From Natronoglomus mannanivorans (GTDB taxonomy: Archaea > Halobacteriota > Halobacteria > Halobacteriales > Natrialbaceae): DNA of 64,000 nucleotides. The translations under genes and the position numbers were made by a program. The notes beneath the pieces were generated by a model. The model made no database searches and was not told the DNA's origin. It saw only the letters and a program-made list of their open reading frames with translations. Shown here piece after piece: positions 33,982 to 42,948 of the stretch; the first letter of the stretch is position 1, and each line of letters begins with the position of its first letter. The stretch lies in NCBI GenBank assembly GCA_025517485.1, contig JAOPKB010000019.1, forward strand, positions 1 to 64,000. Reading direction: 5' to 3'.

Positions 33982-35061
33982 ATGGTCGACCCGAATTACG
34001 ATTACGCGGCTGAGTACGGCGATTACGACCAGCACACGATCGGAATCGTCGGTTGCGGCGAAATCGTCGAGAGCGCGCACTTGCCCGCCTACGCGGATGC
34101 CGGGTTTTCCGTCGCGGGCGTGACCGACGTAGACGACGAGCGGGCTCAAGCGGTAGCTGACGAGTTCGATCTCGAGGTGTTCCCGGATATCGAAACGCTG
34201 GCCGACTCCGTGAACGTCGTAGACGTTGCGGTCCCGCCGATGTTCCAACGAGAGATCGTCGAGACGGTGGTCGACGCGGGCTGTCACGTCCTTTGTCAAA
34301 AACCCCTGGCAATGGACTTCGAGGATGCGTCGGCGATCCGGACGGCCGTCGAAGATGCCGGCGTGATTGCGGCCGTTAATCAGCAGATGCGATGGGAGAA
34401 ATCGATCCGAGCGGTCAAAGATCTCCTCGGCGAGGGCGCGCTCGGGACGCCGCTCCGGGCGACGCTTGAGGTCAACATCGAGACCGATTTTTCGAACTGG
34501 GGGTGGATGGAAGAGACCGATCACCTCGAGGTGATGTTCCATAGCATCCACTACCTCGATGCGCTCCGATACCTCTTCGGAGAACCGGCGGGCGTTTCGT
34601 CGACGATGGCGACCGCTCCGGGACAGGCGTCGATTGGAGAGACGCGGACGCTGCACGTGCTGACCTACGGGAACGATCTCCGGGCGACGATCGACGTGAA
34701 TCACAACAACTGGGCCGATCCGTACGCGCGGTTCAGGTTCGAAGGGACCGACGGGGCCGTTCGCGGTTCCATCGGCCTCTTCGATTATTATCCCGAGAGC
34801 GGCCCTGACACGTTCGAATATCTGGAACGCTCCCGGGACAAGTGGGAGAGCCACGAGGTACCCGACGCGTGGTTCCCCGATGCGTTTATCGGGACGATGG
34901 GATCGCTGTTACGCGGGATAGAAACGGGCGATACGCCGCCGACCCATCTCGCGGATAACATCGAAACGCTTCGACTGGCGAACGCCACCTATAAATCCTG
35001 GAACGAGGGACGCACCGTCGATCCCGCAACGATCGAGAGCACCCACGAACCCGAGTTGTAG
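33982..35061 (+). CDS. Gfo/Idh/MocA-family sugar oxidoreductase
   Basis: The 359-residue enzyme has an N-terminal Rossmann fold (IGIVGCGEIVESAHLPAY, residues about 20-37) for NAD(P) and the catalytic CQKPLA motif with Lys at about 100-105. The C-terminal domain provides the substrate site, with ETDHLEVMFHSIHYLDALRYLFG holding the conserved His residues. Family members oxidise or reduce sugars, inositols and lactones. The ATG at 33982 has CTTATATTG about 27 nt upstream, consistent with leaderless transcription. It precedes the class II aldolase and the first fucosidase on the same strand. The exact sugar is not evident; fucose or galactose oxidation would fit the neighbours. Confidence 0.87.
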   Translation: MVDPNYDYAAEYGDYDQHTIGIVGCGEIVESAHLPAYADAGFSVAGVTDVDDERAQAVADEFDLEVFPDIETLADSVNVVDVAVPPMFQREIVETVVDAGCHVLCQKPLAMDFEDASAIRTAVEDAGVIAAVNQQMRWEKSIRAVKDLLGEGALGTPLRATLEVNIETDFSNWGWMEETDHLEVMFHSIHYLDALRYLFGEPAGVSSTMATAPGQASIGETRTLHVLTYGNDLRATIDVNHNNWADPYARFRFEGTDGAVRGSIGLFDYYPESGPDTFEYLERSRDKWESHEVPDAWFPDAFIGTMGSLLRGIETGDTPPTHLADNIETLRLANATYKSWNEGRTVDPATIESTHEPEL

Positions 35062-35169
35062 TCGGTCACCGCCCGCTCGCCGTCTAAAATCCGGCGTTTG
35101 GGACGACGGTAGAGCCCGAAAACCGTCGAAGAGTAACTACCCGGTTAGTTCGGCGAACTCCATTGCTGT

Positions 35170-35189
35170 CGACCAAAGCGTTTTGGTCG
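35170..35189 (+). promoter_or_regulatory. Hairpin or operator before the aldolase gene
   Basis: CGACCAAA at 35170-35177 pairs exactly with TTTGGTCG at 35182-35189 across a 4-nt loop. It ends 20 bp before the ATG at 35210, where the TATA/initiator region should be. A repressor site is one reading; a terminator for the oxidoreductase gene is another. Confidence 0.5.
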
Positions 35190-35209
35190 GTCCGAATCGA
35201 TTAGCGAGT

Positions 35210-35842
35210 ATGACGGGATGGGATGAGCAACGCGCCCGTGAAGCGATTGCGAGATACGGTGAACGCTTACTCGAGGACGGACTGACCCGGCACACGGGCG
35301 GGAATGTGAGCGTCCGCGTCGACAACGATCGGTTCGCAATTTCCCCGAGCGGCGTTCCCTATCCCGAAGTCGATCCATCCGCCGTCCCCGTGGTCACGAC
35401 GGAAGGGGAACTCGTCGACGGAGTGAACGAACCTTCCTCGGAGACCCCGATGCATGCGACCGTATACCGGGAGCGGCCCGACGCGGGCGGAATCGTTCAC
35501 ACGCACTCGCCGTTCGCGAGCGCGTACGCGACGGCGGGCCGTCCGATCGAACCGGCCTACTACCTCGTCGCGCTCGTTGGCGACCGCGTTCCAGTTTCGG
35601 CGTATGAGATGCCGGGATCGTGGGAACTCGGCGAGCGCGCCGTCGCCGCACTTGAAGATCGAAACGGGGTGTTGCTCCGCAACCACGGCGTCCTCACCGT
35701 CGGAAGTACGATCGAAGACGCTTACGAGGTCGCCGTCCAACTCGAGCACGTCGCCGAAGTCACGTACCGAGCGGAACACCTTGGCGGTCCGGAGATCCTT
35801 TCGGCTGACGACGTGCGTGACCTGGTCGAGTACTTCGACTGA
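35210..35842 (+). CDS. Class II aldolase (fuculose-1-phosphate type)
   Basis: This 210-residue zinc aldolase cleaves sugar phosphates such as L-fuculose 1-phosphate into dihydroxyacetone phosphate and an aldehyde. E78 in SSETPMHAT is the catalytic acid, and H97 and H99 (VHTHSPFAS) with H159 (RNHGVLTVG) bind zinc. GLTRHTGGNVSVR and ISPSGVPY bind the phosphate. Length is typical. The ATG at 35210 is preferred over the one at 35183, which would put the hairpin close to the coding start. With the adjacent alpha-L-fucosidase a role in fucose breakdown is attractive, but no fucose isomerase or fuculokinase is in the window, so another sugar or acid is possible. Confidence 0.85.
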   Translation: MTGWDEQRAREAIARYGERLLEDGLTRHTGGNVSVRVDNDRFAISPSGVPYPEVDPSAVPVVTTEGELVDGVNEPSSETPMHATVYRERPDAGGIVHTHSPFASAYATAGRPIEPAYYLVALVGDRVPVSAYEMPGSWELGERAVAALEDRNGVLLRNHGVLTVGSTIEDAYEVAVQLEHVAEVTYRAEHLGGPEILSADDVRDLVEYFD

Positions 35843-35879
35843 TAGGGCCGGCTCGATTCCGATACGAGCTCGAGCGGTG

Positions 35880-35899
35880 CTCGCCGTGATGACGGCGAG
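35880..35899 (+). terminator. Hairpin after the aldolase gene
   Basis: CTCGCCGT at 35880-35887 pairs with ACGGCGAG at 35892-35899 around a GATG loop, 38 bp after the aldolase stop. No T-run follows, so termination is uncertain. The TATA-like TATTTA at 35921-35926 after it belongs to the fucosidase gene. Confidence 0.4.
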
Positions 35900-35949
35900 T
35901 GGGCTGCCGTCGTCACAAGTTATTTAGGGATTGACGACGCGGACCGTGT

Positions 35950-37392
35950 ATGGGCCCGTATCGACCGGAATGGGAGTCCCTGGCAGCGCATTCGATCCCT
36001 CAGTGGTTCAGAGACGCGACGTTCGGAATTTACTTCCACTGGGGACCGTACGCGGTTCCCGCGTACGCGAACGAGTGGTACTCTCGAAACATGTATGTCG
36101 AAGGCACCGACGCGTACGAGCACCACGAGAAGGAGTGGGGGCCGCGGGATGAGTTCGGCTACAAGGACTTTATTCCGATGTTCGAAGCCGAGGAGTTCGA
36201 CGCGAGCGCGTGGGCCGACTTCTGTAAGGATGTCGGCGCCGAGTTCGTCGGTATTACCGCGACGCACGCGGACGGCTTCCTCATGTGGGACAGCGACGTG
36301 AGTGAGTGGAACGCGGCCGAGATGGGGCCGAAACGGGACGTCGTCGGCGAACTCGCCGAGGCCGTTCGCGAGCGCGACATGAAGTTCGTCACGAGTTTTC
36401 ACCACGATTTCCACTGGTGGTGGTATCCCCATGTCGACGGGTGGGACACGGCCGACCCCGAGTATGCCGGCCTATACGGGGAAGCCCACGACAAAGACGA
36501 GGATCCACCCGAATCCTTCTTCGAAGACTGGCAGGCGAAGGTGATGGAGGTGATTGACGCCTATCGGCCGGACCTGATCTACTTCGATTCGGGTATCGGC
36601 AACGACTGGTTCATCAATCACTTCGATGAGTACCGCCGCGAACTCGTCGCCTACTACTACAACCGCGCCGAGGAGTGGGGCAAGGAGGTCGACTTCACTC
36701 ATAAACAGGAAGTTCCGCTCGGCGTCGGAATCGTCGACCACGAGCGAACCCGCGAGGAGGACGTCTCGATGCAGCCCTGGCTGACGGATACACCGCTCGA
36801 CCGCAACTCGTGGGGATACGTAGAGAACTCGGATTACCGCTCCGTCGACACGGTCGTGACGGGGCTCGTCGATCGGGTTAGCAAGAACGGGGCCACGATG
36901 GTCAACGTCGGACCGAAAGCCGACGGCACCCTCCCCAAGCAGGCGACGAGCCGGCTGGAAAAGATCGGCGACTGGCTTGAACGCAATGGCGAAGCGGTAT
37001 ACGGCGCCAATCCGTGGTGGACGTTCGGAGAGGGACCGACCGACATCTCTTCGACGGAGTTCGACGAGGCGTCGACCGTGGAGTATACGTCCGAGGATAT
37101 CCGGTTTACACGAACTGACGAGGCCGCATACGCCCTCCTCCTCAAGTGGCCGGAGGACAGCGAAGTGACGATCGAGACGCCGTTCGGCAGATGGACGAGC
37201 TCGGTCGCCGGGGAGTGGCCGATTGGTCCCGCTCCGGACCCCTGGCCGGAAGATCGCTACGAAGTCGAACTCGTCGGTGCCGACGAGTCTCTCACGTGGG
37301 GGGGCGGGGAAGACGGCGTCCGCATTGAACTCCCAGAGAATCCGCCGTGTGAGTTCGCGTACGCGATACGGATCAAACCGTCGAACAACTGA
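35950..37392 (+). CDS. GH29 alpha-L-fucosidase (first copy)
   Basis: The 480-residue glycosidase releases alpha-linked L-fucose. The N-terminal (beta/alpha)8-like domain starts with the family pattern PQWFRDATFGIYFHWGPYAVPAYANEWYSRNM; GITATHADGFLMWDS at about 101-115 and the nucleophile D213 in LIYFDSGIGND follow. DRVSKNGATMVNVGPKADGTLP at about 300-325 is a GH29 signature. A C-terminal beta domain (about 345-480) completes it. No signal peptide is present, so it acts in the cytoplasm on imported oligosaccharides. TATTTA 27 nt before the ATG suggests leaderless transcription. The paralog at 61343 is only distantly similar, so the two may prefer different linkages. Confidence 0.92.
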   Translation: MGPYRPEWESLAAHSIPQWFRDATFGIYFHWGPYAVPAYANEWYSRNMYVEGTDAYEHHEKEWGPRDEFGYKDFIPMFEAEEFDASAWADFCKDVGAEFVGITATHADGFLMWDSDVSEWNAAEMGPKRDVVGELAEAVRERDMKFVTSFHHDFHWWWYPHVDGWDTADPEYAGLYGEAHDKDEDPPESFFEDWQAKVMEVIDAYRPDLIYFDSGIGNDWFINHFDEYRRELVAYYYNRAEEWGKEVDFTHKQEVPLGVGIVDHERTREEDVSMQPWLTDTPLDRNSWGYVENSDYRSVDTVVTGLVDRVSKNGATMVNVGPKADGTLPKQATSRLEKIGDWLERNGEAVYGANPWWTFGEGPTDISSTEFDEASTVEYTSEDIRFTRTDEAAYALLLKWPEDSEVTIETPFGRWTSSVAGEWPIGPAPDPWPEDRYEVELVGADESLTWGGGEDGVRIELPENPPCEFAYAIRIKPSNN

Positions 37393-38102
37393 AACAACCA
37401 CGCCAAGCGATTTTATTGGTCGCGATCAAAACAGACCTCGGCCACTCTCTTTCGAGAGTATTCGTTGCTCACGTCCCGAGCGTTCGATCTCGACTCGCAA
37501 ACGCGAAATTGGTGGGGCCGTTCGTCCAGTTACGAAGCTAGATTCGGCTCGCTCTTCCGGTTACTCCCCGTGTGTAGTGAACGGCGAGTCCGCCCAGTAT
37601 CCGATGAGGTCGGAAAGCGGATCGTTCTGACGAGGTTCGTTTACAATCATATGAATGTAATGGATGGTCAAATACGGACTACCTATTTCCGATGTGGTCG
37701 GATTACGTGCTCAGAGGATGGCCGATTAGAACGCTCGATCCGAACGGAAAAGCGGCGCATCGATCTGGTTGCCGAGCGCTGTTCCGACGGCGTATCCCAC
37801 CATCGGCAGACGAGAGGGGGTGAAACGCTCGAAGAACGGGATTGCGAGCGAGAGACGTATCGTCGATTCGGCTCGTCTCGGTCGAGTTCCTCCGCTCAGA
37901 AAGAGTGGAGGTAAGACCGATCAGTGGTCGGTGATCCACCCACGTCCGACCCTGAGAGTCTCTCGACGGGCTCGAGGTCGAACGACTCGAAGAACGGGCC
38001 CGTCCATCAGCATATTATGAGAACATTCATGATAAAACTTTAGTGTTTCTCGTGGATGGACGACCGTTCCTGAATAGACGCTGATAGCGCGATCGGCCGC
38101 CG
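37393..38102. other. Long spacer with a palindromic operator candidate
   Basis: No gene is evident in these 710 bp. Open frames on both strands lack acidic composition and known motifs; they may be remnants of a lost gene, for example a regulator. The palindrome at 37640-37661 is listed separately. Another short imperfect dyad (TTATGA ... TCATGATAA) lies at about 38015-38035. Confidence 0.45.
37640..37661. promoter_or_regulatory. 22-bp palindrome, operator candidate A
   Basis: TTTACAAT at 37640-37647 and ATGTAAT at 37655-37661 form a dyad around a CATATG centre. It matches the palindrome at 51634-51655 in 18 of 22 positions. It lies in a long spacer of the sugar island about 250 bp after the fucosidase gene. 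Confidence 0.6.
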
Positions 38103-39135
38103 TCAGTTGGAGAACGAGAACACGGGTTTGCACGTTTCGGACTCGAGAAACGCATGAAACGCCTCGTCAGCGTCTTCAATGTCGAACGAGGTATCGACAA
38201 ACCCGTCGACGTCGATGGCACCCTCTCGCATGAGACGAAGTGCTTGTTCGAAGTCCCACCACGTCGACCCGTACGAGGAGTGGATGTCGAGTTCTCCGCG
38301 GACGACCGGCGTAATGAACACATCGCTCGACTCGCCGGGGAGGCCGACGACGACGATTTCCCCGCCCTTTCGAACGACGTCGATCGCCTCCTCTACGCCA
38401 GATTTGTGCCCCGTAGTATCGAACACCACGTCGAATCCGATATCACCCGTAACGTCCGTGGCGTACTCCTCGAGGGGAGTTTGTTGGACGTTCACTGTAT
38501 CGATCCCCTGCTCCTCGAGGAGGGGAAGTCGATACCGGGCGTCCTTTTCGAGTCCCGAGACCACGACGTTCGCACCGAGGGAGTCGGCGATCAGCGCGGT
38601 GAGGACCCCGATAGGACCCGGTCCTTCGACGAGGACGTTACTACCAGCAGTCACCGACGACCTCGTCAGTACAGCTCGCGCCGCGATGCTCGTCGGTTCG
38701 GTGATCGCCGCGTCCCGCAGAGGGACCTCCTTCGGAACGGCGTGGAGGTGCTTCTCGTTAACGACGGTGTAGTCGGCGTACGCGCCGTCTCGATGCATCC
38801 CGGTGATTGAGAACTCCTGGCAGACGTTCTCTTCGCCTTTTTTTGCACTGGAAGCACTGTCCGCAGTCGTGTATCGGCTCTTCAACGACCTTCTGACCGA
38901 CGTCGAACTTGTCGATGTCCGCGCCTACGTCGACGATTTCTCCGGAGTACTCGTGACCCATTATCCGCGGTATCGGAATCCACTCGTATCCGCCGTCGTA
39001 TTTGAAGGCGTGCGCATCGCTGCCGCAGAGACCGGCCGTGTGAACCCGAACTAACGCTTCCTGAGGGCCCGGGACCGGCTTCTCTCGTTCCTGTACTGTT
39101 ACTTTCTGCGGGTTCGTTTGTACGATTGCTCTCAT
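38103..39135 (-). pseudogene. Zinc-dependent alcohol/sugar dehydrogenase with a frameshift
   Basis: Two overlapping frames together make one medium-chain dehydrogenase of about 344 residues. The first (39135 down) has the catalytic zinc ligands C37 and H61-E62 and the structural-zinc Cys in CGQCFQCKK; the second continues with GEENVCQEF, supplying the fourth structural Cys, then the NAD-binding VEGPGPIGVLTALIADSLGA. The break lies at a run of seven T on the plus strand (38838-38844), where six would restore the frame. It is therefore either a recent mutation, phase variation or a sequencing error; no other damage is seen. Relatives oxidise threonine, sorbitol, galactitol or other sugars and polyols. 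Upstream, AATTTATAAG near 39186-39195 may be a TATA box. Confidence 0.88.
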
Positions 39136-39496
39136 CGATAGTCGTCACTGGATGCAGACGGTATCAATTGAAATGGAATGATATCTTATAAATTTTGGGT
39201 GCCGGCCGTTCACGAGCGGGCGTCCGAAGCAAATCAGTACCGCGGAGAGCATACAATTCTAAACCGGTCGATGCACAGACGCGGGTCGGAAGTGCCGAAT
39301 TTCACGAACCATTCGTAAAACCGTCGCGCCGCGGTACGGAGGAAAGTTCGGGACGCCATATTCAGAGCGAACGACATATACTTGTTAATACATATGTATG
39401 GAATGGAACGAATTACCGCTGGAACGGGTATCGCGTGGACAGATTCCGATTTGGAATCGGCTACGGCGGCCGGTTGACGCGTCAGGCCTCACGCTG
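39136..39496. other. Spacer between dehydrogenase and propeller glycosidase
   Basis: This 361-bp spacer has no gene. It holds a 12-bp perfect palindrome ATACATATGTAT at 39388-39399 whose centre matches that of the 37640 palindrome, but the arms differ. Confidence 0.45.
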
Positions 39497-40558
39497 TTAC
39501 CGCTGCGGATACTCGACTCCGGGCAACGGTTCGCTCGTGAGTAATCCGATACCCCGGCCTCTGTTGCCGACCGCGTTGTAGAACAGGTAGTAGATCCCCT
39601 CATCGGGTTCGTAGACTAGCGACGTCTTGTGGGCAAAGCGTTCGTCGAGGTCGTGGGGATGGCCGCCGGCCTCGTAAATCGGATCGGGGTTCACTGTCCA
39701 ATTGTGGAGGTTCCGGGAGAATGCGAGCATGATGTGCGCACCGTCTCGGCCGACGCCGAAGAAGAACATCACCCAGTGATCCTCGTCCCAGTACACCTTT
39801 GGATCCGAGGAGAACTGCTCGTTAAAACTCCCCTCGGGCCCGGTGTCGACGACCGGATTGTCCTCGTACCGATCCCAGGAACGCAGGTCCTCGGAGGTGG
39901 CCAGTCCTGTCTTCTCGACGGACCCGTTGGCGGCGTTGTAGAAGTCGTAGTAGTGGCCGTCGTGCTCGAGCAGCCACGGTTGATAGATACAGCTCTGTTC
40001 CCATTCGCCGCAGTCGTCCTGGTGAACGGAGAGGATGGGATCGTCCTTTGCCCGTTCCCAAGTGATCCCGTCATTGCTCTTCGCGAGACCTTCGGATCCC
40101 GGCCGAGTTTCGTATTCCCCTTGCCGAGGGTATGCACCGTACAGACTCCAAAACGATCCATCATGGCGCTTCATCCGCCGTGGAGCATCGATATCATAGG
40201 ATTCGTAGAGGTACGCGCCCAGCGTGACGCCCCCGTGATCGAACGCCCCCTCCGGTCCGAATCCGAAAGCCAACCGAGGATTCGACCAATTGACGAGATC
40301 ATCGCTTTCGGCGACGAACGACTGGTAGCCGTCTCCGTTGAAGCCGACGAAGCTCATGTACCACGTTTCGTCTCCCGGAATCTGGTACACCGTCGGGATG
40401 TCGGTCTTGAACACGTCCTCGTAGCCCTTGATGTTCGGCTCGGGTTGGATCACGTGGTCCGGATAGTAGTACCAATCTTCGAACGGCGCCGTCCACTCCG
40501 CTATCGTTTCGTCGTCGATCTGTTCGGTGTCTTGGGGATCCATCGATCTCTCGTCCAT
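39497..40558 (-). CDS. Five-bladed beta-propeller glycosidase (GH43/GH32/GH130-like)
   Basis: The 353-residue protein shows repeated propeller blades with the pattern D-x-W and Y-Y-x-F-Y: VAESDDLVNWSNPRL, AKSNDGITWERAKDDPIL, ATSEDLRSWDRYEDNPVV and FSRNLHNWTVNPDPIY. Acidic residues at blade starts (KTDIPTVYQ, GGVTLG, SDPKVYWDED, HKTSLVYEP) are placed like the catalytic acids of GH43 and relatives. The family cannot be settled by eye. No signal peptide. I chose the ATG at 40558 (MDERSMD); the ATG at 40543 is nearly as good and the frame stays open to 40591. It stands alone on the minus strand. By neighbourhood it would trim arabinose-, fructose- or galactose-type side chains. Confidence 0.75.
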   Translation of the reverse strand: MDERSMDPQDTEQIDDETIAEWTAPFEDWYYYPDHVIQPEPNIKGYEDVFKTDIPTVYQIPGDETWYMSFVGFNGDGYQSFVAESDDLVNWSNPRLAFGFGPEGAFDHGGVTLGAYLYESYDIDAPRRMKRHDGSFWSLYGAYPRQGEYETRPGSEGLAKSNDGITWERAKDDPILSVHQDDCGEWEQSCIYQPWLLEHDGHYYDFYNAANGSVEKTGLATSEDLRSWDRYEDNPVVDTGPEGSFNEQFSSDPKVYWDEDHWVMFFFGVGRDGAHIMLAFSRNLHNWTVNPDPIYEAGGHPHDLDERFAHKTSLVYEPDEGIYYLFYNAVGNRGRGIGLLTSEPLPGVEYPQR

Positions 40559-40867
40559 GTTATTCGTCTCCAATTTTTCGAGAGAATACAATAATCGTTT
40601 CGGGAAGGATTCTCACCTGGGGGGACTGGCCGTGTAGAGCCTCGGCGATACCGACCGTTCCGAAATGCAGCGGTGCTACACCGCGATCACAATAGCCTTC
40701 GGCTGTATGATCGGGATTACGCCGGTACACTTGACAGCCGACGACATCAGCCAGTCCCGTGAAGCAGTCGGCGCCTCTCAGACGTGTCAGCCTCGGCGAC
40801 CAGTGACGAACGACGAACGTGCTTCCCTCCGGTCATCCGGTAATCGAAGAACCCGACAGTAGGCCGA
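40559..40867. other. Spacer without a gene
   Basis: These 309 bp contain no convincing gene. The AT-rich TACAATAATCG near 40588-40598 could be the promoter of the propeller glycosidase gene. Confidence 0.4.
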
Positions 40868-41524
40868 TCATTCTGTGACTCGATTGGCGATAGCCTCCAT
40901 AGCCAACGATGGGCTCGAGAGGACAGGGACCGAGACGCGATCGGAGAGGTCCGATTCGAGGTGGCTCATCGACGCCTGTGCCAGGATAACGACATCCGTT
41001 TCTTCGGCGAGGCCGACGACTCGTTCGGAGACCAGCCGATCGTGACGGTCGGTGTCCCCGTCCAGTCTCGCCTCGAATGCCTCGTCTACGAGCGTCGACT
41101 CGACAGATGCGGACTCCCCGGTGGCCTCTGCCTTGCGCTCGACGAGTTCGGTGCTTGGGCCCAGCGTGGACTCGGCCGTCGCGACGACGGCAATTCGATC
41201 GCCGAGTTCGACGGCTCGTTCGGCCATCGGATCGTCGATCTTGACGATCGGGACGTCGACGAGCTGCCGGGCGGTGTCGACGGCGGGCGAAGTGCTCGAG
41301 CAGGTATCCAGAACGACGTCGGCCCCGGCCTGTTCGGCGAGCGAAAGTTGCGTGCAGATTCGGCGGGTGATCGAAGGCGTCAGCTCCCCGACCGACAGCA
41401 GTTCGTCGATAACGCTCTCGTCGACGAGGTGGAAGTAGTCGCCCTCGGGGATGTACTCCGCAGCGAGTTCATCGAACGGTTCGCACAGGACTGATCCCGT
41501 GTGGAAGAAACATACGGTGCTCAT
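40868..41524 (-). CDS. Asp/Glu racemase-superfamily protein
   Basis: The 218-residue protein has the two-domain fold of aspartate/glutamate and hydantoin racemases, maleate isomerases and arylmalonate decarboxylases. C75 in VVLDTCSSTSPAVD fits the first catalytic Cys. The second is missing: the strand that should carry it reads VVILAQASMSHLE, with Ala in its place. A two-base racemase mechanism is therefore unlikely, and a one-Cys isomerase, decarboxylase or lyase is more probable. It starts at the ATG at 41524 and is divergent from the RuBisCO-like gene, 152 bp away, so it may act on a product of that pathway. No signal peptide. Confidence 0.78.
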   Translation of the reverse strand: MSTVCFFHTGSVLCEPFDELAAEYIPEGDYFHLVDESVIDELLSVGELTPSITRRICTQLSLAEQAGADVVLDTCSSTSPAVDTARQLVDVPIVKIDDPMAERAVELGDRIAVVATAESTLGPSTELVERKAEATGESASVESTLVDEAFEARLDGDTDRHDRLVSERVVGLAEETDVVILAQASMSHLESDLSDRVSVPVLSSPSLAMEAIANRVTE

Positions 41525-41676
41525 GTGACATCGTAACGATGTTCCGCTCCCGCAATAAGTCTTTTCGAGCGATCGAACGCCGATGGGGCCGGAGCCCGGT
41601 CCGGTATCACTCGAGACGAAGTGTCCGAGGTCGGTGATGCGAAACGTTATACGAAATCGTGGTAATTGGACGAACA

Positions 41677-42948
41677 ATGGCTTCCGACGAATTCATCGCG
41701 AGATACCGAATCGAGACGCCGTATCCGGTCGAAGAGGCCGCCGAGGCAATGGCCGGCGAGCAGTCGTCCGGCACGTTTGTTGACGTCCCGGGCGAAACCG
41801 ATTCCCTCCGCGAACGTCACGGCGCTCGCGTCGTCGATACGACGGTTCTCGAGGAGGTGAGCGAGCCGACGCTTCCGGGGACAACCCCGCCGGCGGATAT
41901 CGAGTCCTCGCCGACGTATCGACGAGCTGAGGTGGAACTCGCGTTCCCGGTCGAGAACGTCGGCAGGTCTCTCCCGAACGTGATGACGGCTATCGCAGGA
42001 AATCTTTTCGAACTTAGGCACTTCTCGGGGCTCCGGCTGATCGATCTCGACCTCCCCGCGTCGATCGCCGACGCCTACCCCGGGCCGCAGTTCGGAATCA
42101 ACGGAACGCGAGAGATTGTCGGCGTTGAGGATCGTCCCATCATCGGGACGATCATCAAACCGAGCGTCGGCCTCTCGCCGGAGGACACGGCGGAGCTCGT
42201 CTCCGAGGTAGTGGCGTCAGGTGTCGACTTCATAAAAGACGACGAACTGATCGCGAACCCGCCGTACTCGCGTGTCGAAGACCGCGTGGCGGCTGTCATG
42301 GATGTGATCGACACCCACCGGGAGGAAACCGGGAAGGAGGTGATGTACGCGTGTAACATTACCGACGACCTCGAGTCGATGCTCGAGCACCACGACGCGG
42401 TCGTCGAGGCCGGGGGGAACTGCGTCATGGTAAGCATGAACACCGTCGGCCTCGGCGCGTTCGCAAAACTTCGACGGGAGGCGTCCCTTCCGATTCACGG
42501 GCACAGGAATGGATGGGGGGCACTGTCCCGGTGTCCGCAACTGGGGTTCGACTACGAAGTGTATCACCAGTTCTTCCGACTCGCGGGAGCCGATCACCTC
42601 CACGTCAATGGGATCAGGAACAAGTTCTGCGAGTCCGACGAGTCGGTTGTCGCGTCCGCTCGCGCCGTGCAGACCCCCATCTCCTCGTCGGACGACGTAG
42701 CGATGCCCGTGTTCTCTTCCGGCCAATGGGCCGGACAGGCGTCAGACACGCACGAGGCGCTCGGTAACGCGGATCTGATGTATCTCTCCGGCGGCGGCAT
42801 TCTGGGCCACCCCGACGGGCCAGCGGCCGGCGTCGCCCACCTTAAACAGGGGTGGGAGGCGGCGATGGAAGGAATCCCGCTTGAGGAGTACGCCGAGACT
42901 CACGAGGAGTTACGCGTCGCACTCGATCACTACGGTGATCGTCGATGA
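41677..42948 (+). CDS. RuBisCO-like protein (form IV)
   Basis: The 423-residue protein has the RuBisCO large-subunit fold. GTIIKPSVGLSPED contains K161 (Rubisco Lys175 position), and VDFIKDDELIANPPYSRVEDR contains K187-D189-E190, the carbamylated Lys and its metal ligands; HGHRNGWGALSR and GADHLHVNGI follow. The loop-6 segment is NKFCES, not the usual GKLEG of true carboxylases. Relatives next to DUF1537 kinases were shown to act on 3-oxo-isoapionate 4-phosphate, by decarboxylation or transcarboxylation-hydrolysis. Here the kinase gene overlaps by 4 bp, so this role fits well. TTATAC 27 nt before the ATG suggests leaderless transcription. It is not expected to fix CO2. Confidence 0.88.
   Translation: MASDEFIARYRIETPYPVEEAAEAMAGEQSSGTFVDVPGETDSLRERHGARVVDTTVLEEVSEPTLPGTTPPADIESSPTYRRAEVELAFPVENVGRSLPNVMTAIAGNLFELRHFSGLRLIDLDLPASIADAYPGPQFGINGTREIVGVEDRPIIGTIIKPSVGLSPEDTAELVSEVVASGVDFIKDDELIANPPYSRVEDRVAAVMDVIDTHREETGKEVMYACNITDDLESMLEHHDAVVEAGGNCVMVSMNTVGLGAFAKLRREASLPIHGHRNGWGALSRCPQLGFDYEVYHQFFRLAGADHLHVNGIRNKFCESDESVVASARAVQTPISSSDDVAMPVFSSGQWAGQASDTHEALGNADLMYLSGGGILGHPDGPAAGVAHLKQGWEAAMEGIPLEEYAETHEELRVALDHYGDRR

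Noticed and set aside
37465..37914. A 149-codon frame in the long spacer after the first fucosidase
   Set aside because: It is basic and Arg/Ser-rich, contains the palindromic operator candidate and shows no known fold.
41677..42948. A carbon-fixing RuBisCO (form III)
   Set aside because: The loop-6 segment is not that of true carboxylases and the gene is coupled to a DUF1537 kinase; a sugar-acid role fits better.
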